From Candidatus Krumholzibacteriia bacterium (GTDB taxonomy: Bacteria; Krumholzibacteriota; Krumholzibacteriia; G020349025): a stretch of DNA of 9,543 nt. The translations under genes and the position numbers were made by a program. Location of the stretch: positions 1 through 9,543 of the forward strand of contig DASRJW010000115.1 of assembly GCA_035649275.1 (NCBI GenBank), read 5' to 3'. This document shows, piece after piece, positions 7,254 to 9,543 of this stretch; within the stretch, counting starts at the first letter, position 1, and each line of letters starts with the position of its first letter. The notes under the pieces were generated by a model. The model was given only the letters and a program-made list of their open reading frames with translations. It did not search any database and was not told the DNA's origin.

Positions 7254-7610
7254 GTGAGAGCGAAATCTCCGAAGAGCAAGAGCGCGAAAAGCGAGGCGAT
7301 GGACCCGGCCTTCGCGCGCGTCGTCGAGGCCTTCGCCCGCGATCGTCAGGTCACCACCGGCAAGATGATGGCCTCGGTGGGGCTCAAGGTAAACGGCAAG
7401 ATCTTCGCGATGATGGTGAAGGGGCGGTTCGTCGCCAAGCTATCCAAAGACCGGGTTGAGGAGCTCGTGCGCGCCGGAGTGGGAGAGCGGTTCGACCCTC
7501 GGGGTGACGGGCGTCTCATGAAGGAGTGGGTCGTCCTCACCGGAGCGAAGCCGCCCTGGATCGAGCTCGCGAGAGAGGCTCATCGCTTCGTGCGAGGCGA
7601 GAAGACGTGA
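7254..7610 (+). CDS. TfoX N-terminal-domain (TfoX/Sxy-like) small protein
   Basis: This 118-residue protein matches the TfoX N-terminal domain pattern: GKMMASVGLKVNGKIFAMMV (residues 37-56), then KGRFVAKLSKDRVEEL and GRLMKEWVVL, then a C-terminal helix. TfoX/Sxy regulates competence in some proteobacteria, but most stand-alone N-terminal-domain proteins of this size are of unknown function, so no competence role is claimed. The first 15 residues are rich in Lys and Ser and look disordered. The start is uncertain: GTG 7254 is the first start codon after an in-frame TGA (7224-7226) but has only a weak purine-rich stretch before it; ATG 7299 would give 103 residues and keeps the whole domain. 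It lies 54 bases after the OPT gene and its stop overlaps the next start by 4 bases (GTGA), implying translational coupling with the transporter. Confidence 0.8.
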   Translation: MRAKSPKSKSAKSEAMDPAFARVVEAFARDRQVTTGKMMASVGLKVNGKIFAMMVKGRFVAKLSKDRVEELVRAGVGERFDPRGDGRLMKEWVVLTGAKPPWIELAREAHRFVRGEKT

Positions 7611-9043
7611 CGGAGAGGCCGCAGCCTCTGCGCGAGATCGTCCAGCCCTTCGTCGATCTGGTGCGGGCCCCGCGCGCCCTCTGGGGTGTGAACCTCAACT
7701 ACCTCGTCGAGGGCTTCGTCTACTTCGGCATGGTCATCTACCTGGCGATGTACTTCAACGAGTACGTCGGCCTGGACGACCAGCGCGCCGGCTGGATGGT
7801 GGGCGCCCTGACCTCGGGGATCACCATCTCGATGTTCTTCTTCGGCGGCCGGGCCGACCGCTGGGGCGTGCGGCGGGCGCTCATCGTTTCCCTGCTCCTC
7901 ATGCTCGCCGGGCGCATCGTCCTCGCCGCCGCGCCGAGCTCCGGCCTGCGCGGCGGCGCCATTCTCTCGCCGTTGAACGGCCTCTCGCTCGTCGCCATCC
8001 TGCTCGTGGTCCTCGGTTACGGCATCTACCAGCCTGCCGCCTACGCCGCGGCGCGGCAGTTCACCACGCCCGCCACCGCCAACATGGCCTATGCCATGCT
8101 CTACGCGGTGATGAACCTGGGTGGCTGGCTGCCGACCTTCATGTCCGCCATCCGCGAACGCTCCGGCATCCAGGGCGCCTACTGGTTTTACACCGCCTCG
8201 ACTGGCCTCGGTCTCGTCCTCCTCCTGCTCGTTCTCACCCGCAACGCGGTGGCGCGCGGCGTGGCGGACGCCAGCGCCGTGACTGCGACTCCCGAGGGCC
8301 CTGTCACCGCAAACCCATCGAGGCCAGCGGCGACGGCATCGACGCCCGCCAGCGCCCCGACTCCTGCCGGTGCCGGATGGTCACGGCCCACGGCAGCGGC
8401 ACGCGCCTGGCTCTGGCTCCGGCAACACCCGTTGGCGGATGCCAAATTCTCCTTTTTCATCTTCTGCCTCATCCCGGTGCAGACGCTCTTCGCCCACAAC
8501 TGGCTCACGCTGCCACAATACGTGAGCCGCGCCTACGCCGGTTCCTGGGTGGGAGAGAAGTTCGAAACCGCGACCAATCTCAACTCTCTGCTCATCTTCG
8601 TTCTCTGTCCGCTGGTGGCGGCGATGACGAGGCAAACGAAGGTCTACCCCATGATGATCGTCGGCACGGCGATCATGGCGGTGCCGACCTTCTTTCTCGC
8701 CTTGGGCCCGACGGTGTGGGCGCTCTTCGCCTACATCGTCGTCATGACCATCGGCGAAGCCATCTGGCAACCGCGCTTCTTGCAATACGCCGCCGAGATC
8801 GCCCCGCCAGGCCGCACCGGTGCTTACATGGGCGTGGCCCAGTTCCCCTGGTTCCTCACCAAGATGCTGGTGCCGTTCTATTCCGGCTGGTTCCTGCAGC
8901 GCTATTGCCCCGATCCTGCCACCGGCTTGCCGCAGAACACCCGGACCCTGTGGTTGATCTACGGCTGCATCGCCATCAGCTCCACGCTGTTCTTGGTCCT
9001 GGCTCGCAACTGGGTCGGGAAGGATTTCAAGTCGAAGGCCTGA
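7607..9043 (+). CDS. MFS transporter resembling POT/PTR peptide permeases
   Basis: This is a 478-residue inner-membrane MFS protein. TM1 reads VEGFVYFGM (34-42), like the POT family's ERFxYYGM but with Gly36 for the Arg and Tyr32 for the first Glu of ExxER. Loop 2-3 has motif A GGRADRWGVRRAL (80-92). TM4 has GYGIYQPAAY (137-146), aligning with the POT GxGxxKP motif but with Gln142 for Lys. TM5 has LYAVMNLGGWLP (165-176), like the family's YxxxNxG. A Pro/Ala/Thr-rich linker (about 217-265) joins the two six-helix halves. GTG 7607 is chosen because it overlaps the TfoX-like stop (GTGA) and directly precedes the MFS-type N-terminus; the frame is open further upstream only as an overlap with that gene. 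Peptide or amino-acid uptake fits the neighbours, but substrate and even POT membership are inferred from motif resemblance. Confidence 0.82.
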   Translation: MTERPQPLREIVQPFVDLVRAPRALWGVNLNYLVEGFVYFGMVIYLAMYFNEYVGLDDQRAGWMVGALTSGITISMFFFGGRADRWGVRRALIVSLLLMLAGRIVLAAAPSSGLRGGAILSPLNGLSLVAILLVVLGYGIYQPAAYAAARQFTTPATANMAYAMLYAVMNLGGWLPTFMSAIRERSGIQGAYWFYTASTGLGLVLLLLVLTRNAVARGVADASAVTATPEGPVTANPSRPAATASTPASAPTPAGAGWSRPTAAARAWLWLRQHPLADAKFSFFIFCLIPVQTLFAHNWLTLPQYVSRAYAGSWVGEKFETATNLNSLLIFVLCPLVAAMTRQTKVYPMMIVGTAIMAVPTFFLALGPTVWALFAYIVVMTIGEAIWQPRFLQYAAEIAPPGRTGAYMGVAQFPWFLTKMLVPFYSGWFLQRYCPDPATGLPQNTRTLWLIYGCIAISSTLFLVLARNWVGKDFKSKA

Positions 9044-9178
9044 GGCTGAAGCACGGAAGGGCTCATGATTGCGCGCCGCACGCTAGGATTGCCGACCACC
9101 GGCGGGAGCAGGGGAACTCGAGGAAGGCGCCGCGAACCCCCTGGAATTTTGCCGCGCCGGCGGGGTAGGATGCGCCCC
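9044..9178. other. Intergenic gap before the outer-membrane protein gene
   Basis: These 135 bases hold no gene. I found no strong hairpin with a T-run that would end the transporter transcript. A weak promoter-like pair lies at the right end (see 9142-9171). Confidence 0.5.
9142..9171 (+). promoter_or_regulatory. Weak candidate promoter of the FadL-like gene
   Basis: TGGAAT (9142-9147) and TAGGAT (9166-9171) are 18 bases apart, at about 4/6 match each. Initiation would fall at or next to the ATG at 9179, which implies a leaderless transcript. Alternatively AGGA (9167-9170) is a Shine-Dalgarno with 8-base spacing and the true promoter lies upstream. The two readings compete for the same bases. 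Confidence 0.2.
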
Positions 9179-9543
9179 ATGAAATGCCAGGTTTTCTCCG
9201 CGCTCCGCCTCCCGTGCGTTCTCGCTTGGGTCCTGTTCCTTCTCGGCTCCGGCGCCGCGGCGCAGCAGGTCGGCATCACCCTGCCGCCGACGAGCATCCT
9301 TCCCAACTACGACCGTTTGCCGATCGGCCAGACCGAGGCTCTCGAAGCCGGGGCGTACCTCGCCCGCGCCGAAGGTGCCTCCGCTGCCTGGTACAACCCG
9401 GCGGGGATGGCACTGGCGGAAAAGAGCGGCTTCAACGCCAGCGCCGTCGCCTACGAGTGGAACTCGGTCAGCGTCGAGGGGGTGGGAACCTCCACCACGC
9501 GCTCGCGCTTCAGCTCGGTGTCGACCCTCGTGGCGGCCGTCAT
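9179..9543 (+). CDS. FadL/OmpP1/TodX-like outer-membrane protein, N-terminal part (cut by window edge)
   Basis: The first 121 residues of an outer-membrane beta-barrel of the FadL/OmpP1/TodX family, which move hydrophobic molecules such as long-chain fatty acids across the outer membrane. A signal peptide is clear: a short N-region, a hydrophobic core ending LFLLGSGAAA, and a likely cut after A28 before QQ. The mature part has EAGAYLARAEGASAAWYNPAGMA (shown here as residues 56-78, with the NPAGM signature at N73-M77), the best-known mark of this family, followed by alternating strand-like sequence. The start is ATG 9179, with AGGA 8 bases upstream. The gene continues beyond the window, so barrel size and substrate cannot be judged. 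It is the main evidence for a Gram-negative envelope in this organism, and it follows the transporter genes on the same strand after 135 bases. Confidence 0.85.
   Translation, partial: MKCQVFSALRLPCVLAWVLFLLGSGAAAQQVGITLPPTSILPNYDRLPIGQTEALEAGAYLARAEGASAAWYNPAGMALAEKSGFNASAVAYEWNSVSVEGVGTSTTRSRFSSVSTLVAAV

Overview
The window is high-GC DNA with tightly packed genes and mixed ATG, GTG and TTG starts. It reads as a chromosomal stretch of a Gram-negative bacterium: a FadL/OmpP1-type outer-membrane protein begins at the right edge and a signal-peptide-bearing S9 peptidase lies in the middle. No rRNA or other taxonomic marker is present. The style fits an uncultured high-GC lineage such as Eisenbacteria, Gemmatimonadota or Acidobacteriota, but that placement is a guess.

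Layout. (1) 2-508 (+): the 3' part of a carbamate kinase. (2) 509-2437 (-): a leftward block made of a TetA-like MFS efflux pump (TTG start with a strong Shine-Dalgarno), then a 75-residue membrane-anchored four-cysteine protein, then a stretch that looks like an eroded minus-strand gene with an in-frame TGA. (3) 2438-2786: a divergent control region with candidate promoters for both directions, a 10-bp palindrome and a bulged hairpin. (4) 2787-9043 (+): a secreted prolyl-oligopeptidase-family peptidase, an OPT-family oligopeptide transporter, a small TfoX-N-domain protein and a POT/PTR-like MFS transporter. The last two genes overlap by 4 bases (GTGA). (5) 9179-end (+): the start of a FadL-like outer-membrane protein.

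How the genes fit together. The rightward block reads as a peptide-scavenging locus. An exported serine peptidase would cut proline-containing or other short peptides in the periplasm, and two unrelated inner-membrane transporter families (OPT and POT-like) would import the products. This is inference from gene content and order. The POT-like protein lacks two of its family's charged signature residues, and the peptidase seems to have Phe where classical prolyl oligopeptidase has the proline-stacking Trp, so the substrates may differ from the textbook ones. A perfect 11-bp inverted repeat overlaps the candidate promoter of the OPT gene and is the clearest regulatory-looking element. I saw no tRNA, rRNA, CRISPR array, insertion sequence or phage gene.
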